DNA from: Nitrospirota bacterium
GTDB lineage: Bacteria; Nitrospirota; Nitrospiria; Nitrospirales; Nitrospiraceae
Length of the DNA stretch: 17,497 bases
Assembly: GCA_016222925.1 (NCBI GenBank)
Contig: JACRQB010000032.1
Coordinates: 1-17,497, forward strand
Direction of reading: 5' to 3'
Below the pieces are notes generated by a model. That model saw nothing but the letters and a program-made list of their open reading frames with translations, was not told the DNA's origin and searched no databases. The position numbers and the translations under genes were made by a program. Shown here one piece after another: positions 16,544 through 17,497 of the stretch. The stretch's first letter is position 1. Each line of letters starts with the position of its first letter.

Positions 16544-16557
16544 GAGCGTGGACGCTC
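16544..16557 (-). terminator. Weak hairpin after the RND gene
   Basis: GAGCG-TCCA-CGCTC on the minus strand forms a 5-bp stem about 60 bases after the RND permease stop and just before the kinase gene. There is no clear U-run, so termination would be weak; it may simply be chance. Confidence 0.25.
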
Positions 16558-16618
16558 AAACTACTCGTGACCGTTCGCGGCAAGGGACGGCACCTCTCCG
16601 TTTCTTAGCGGCGCGTGA

Positions 16619-17497
16619 TTACCCTCGTGACTTGATCCTAGTGGCCCCCATCACATGGTAGTACAGGACCGGAATCACGACGAGGGTCAACAATGTCGAC
16701 GCGCCGACACCGAAAAGCAGCGAGACGGCCAGTCCCTGAAAGATGGGATCGAGAATGATGACGAAGGCCCCCACCATCAATGCAGCCGCAGTCAGCACGA
16801 TGGGACGCGTCCGAATCGCGCCCGCCTTGATGACGGCTTCTGACAACGCAACACCCGCCCGTTCTTGCAGCTGAATGAAATCGACCAGAAGGATGGAGTT
16901 CCTCACAATGATGCCGGCCAGCGCGATGAAACCGATCATGGACGTGGCGGTGAAGTACGATCCGGTCAACCAATGCCCGGGCAGAATACCGATCAGCGTG
17001 AGCGGGATAGGAGCCATGATGATCAACGGAGTCATAAACGATTGGAACTGCCCGACGATCAGGAGATAGATCAGCAACATAGCCACGGCAAACGCGATCC
17101 CCATGTCGCGGAATGTTTCATACGTGATGTGCCATTCGCCGTCCCACTTCATGGCGATCTTCTCTTCCGACCACGGCTGGGTGGCATAGGACTGCTCGAT
17201 CTGATATCCTTCTGCCGGTCGAAACTCTTCCAGCTTTTTCCCCACTCCAAGAACACCGTACACGGGACTTTCCGCTTGCTCTGCTCCTGGGCCACCGACA
17301 TCCGCGACCACATAGACGACCGGCTTTTGGTTCTTGTGATAGATCGCCTTGTCTTTCACTGTCCGTTCCATCTTGAGCAGTTCGGACAATTGGACGATGC
17401 CGCCGGTGCTCGTCCGCAGCCCGATCTCGCCCAGATGCTCCAGACCGGTTCGCTCGGCGAGCGGCAAGCGGAGCACAATGTGAACCGGACTCTTCTC
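16619..17497 (-). CDS. RND efflux permease, C-terminal part (runs off the window)
   Basis: Inner-membrane proton-driven pump of the RND superfamily. Only about 292 C-terminal residues lie here; the frame is open to the window edge (it begins EKSPVHIVLRLPLAE). A periplasmic part resembles the docking/porter region (GEIGLRTSTGGIVQLSEL, then VADVGGPGAE). It is followed by the second-half membrane bundle: AFAVAMLLIYLLIVGQFQSF, the next segment to GHWLTG, ATSMIGFIALAGIIVRNSILL, then VLTAAALMVGAFVIIL and a last segment ending VVIPVLYYHVMG. The GIIVRNSILLVDF block is typical of the AcrB/CusA/CzcA superfamily. Drug versus heavy-metal type cannot be decided from this part. The kinase gene follows about 118 bases downstream on the same strand, which hints at possible co-regulation. 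Confidence 0.9.
   Translation of the reverse strand, partial: EKSPVHIVLRLPLAERTGLEHLGEIGLRTSTGGIVQLSELLKMERTVKDKAIYHKNQKPVVYVVADVGGPGAEQAESPVYGVLGVGKKLEEFRPAEGYQIEQSYATQPWSEEKIAMKWDGEWHITYETFRDMGIAFAVAMLLIYLLIVGQFQSFMTPLIIMAPIPLTLIGILPGHWLTGSYFTATSMIGFIALAGIIVRNSILLVDFIQLQERAGVALSEAVIKAGAIRTRPIVLTAAALMVGAFVIILDPIFQGLAVSLLFGVGASTLLTLVVIPVLYYHVMGATRIKSRG

Overview
The window looks like chromosome of a Nitrospira-type bacterium (Nitrospirota). The inference rests on moderately high GC, a DUF1207 outer-membrane protein, a trehalose/glycogen/phosphoketolase cluster, and very small zinc-ribbon, DUF2934 and 'TWNQ' proteins of kinds I associate with that genus. No rRNA, tRNA or CRISPR array was seen. 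Nearly all genes are on the minus strand.

Layout, low to high coordinate. (1) 64-2885: ftsH preceded by a DUF1207 outer-membrane protein gene, both intact. (2) 3016-9056: a tightly packed minus-strand operon transcribed treT - glgP - ackA - xfp. It would make trehalose, phosphorolyse glycogen to glucose-1-phosphate, cleave sugar phosphates to acetyl-phosphate and make ATP plus acetate. Only glgP looks whole. treT carries a frameshift, two stop codons and a missing block. ackA carries a frameshifting deletion. xfp has lost about 42 conserved residues in frame and its C-terminal tail. (3) 9354-14157: a gene-poor accessory stretch. It holds tiny zinc-ribbon, DUF2934 and TWNQ genes, several of them broken, decayed IS5-family and IS3-family transposase remnants, a deletion-bearing tolC-type gene, an hlyD-type gene cut off by the IS5 remnant, and a collapsed response-regulator receiver gene. 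(4) 14249-16501: an intact cytoplasmic PAS-PAS HisKA_3 sensor kinase with its NarL-type response regulator, whose last DNA-binding helix is frameshifted away. (5) 16619 to the window edge: the C-terminal third of an RND efflux permease.

The most striking feature is the repeated kind of damage. At least six unrelated genes (xfp, ackA, treT, tolC, and two response regulators) have lost an internal block, in or out of frame, while the flanking parts still read as normal family members. Several long genes between them (ftsH, glgP, the kinase) are undamaged, which argues against uniformly poor sequencing. Either this is a decaying chromosomal segment with frequent short-repeat deletions, or the assembly has locally collapsed. 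No clearly new system is proven; the altered phosphoketolase and the small wHTH-like TWNQ family are the best leads.
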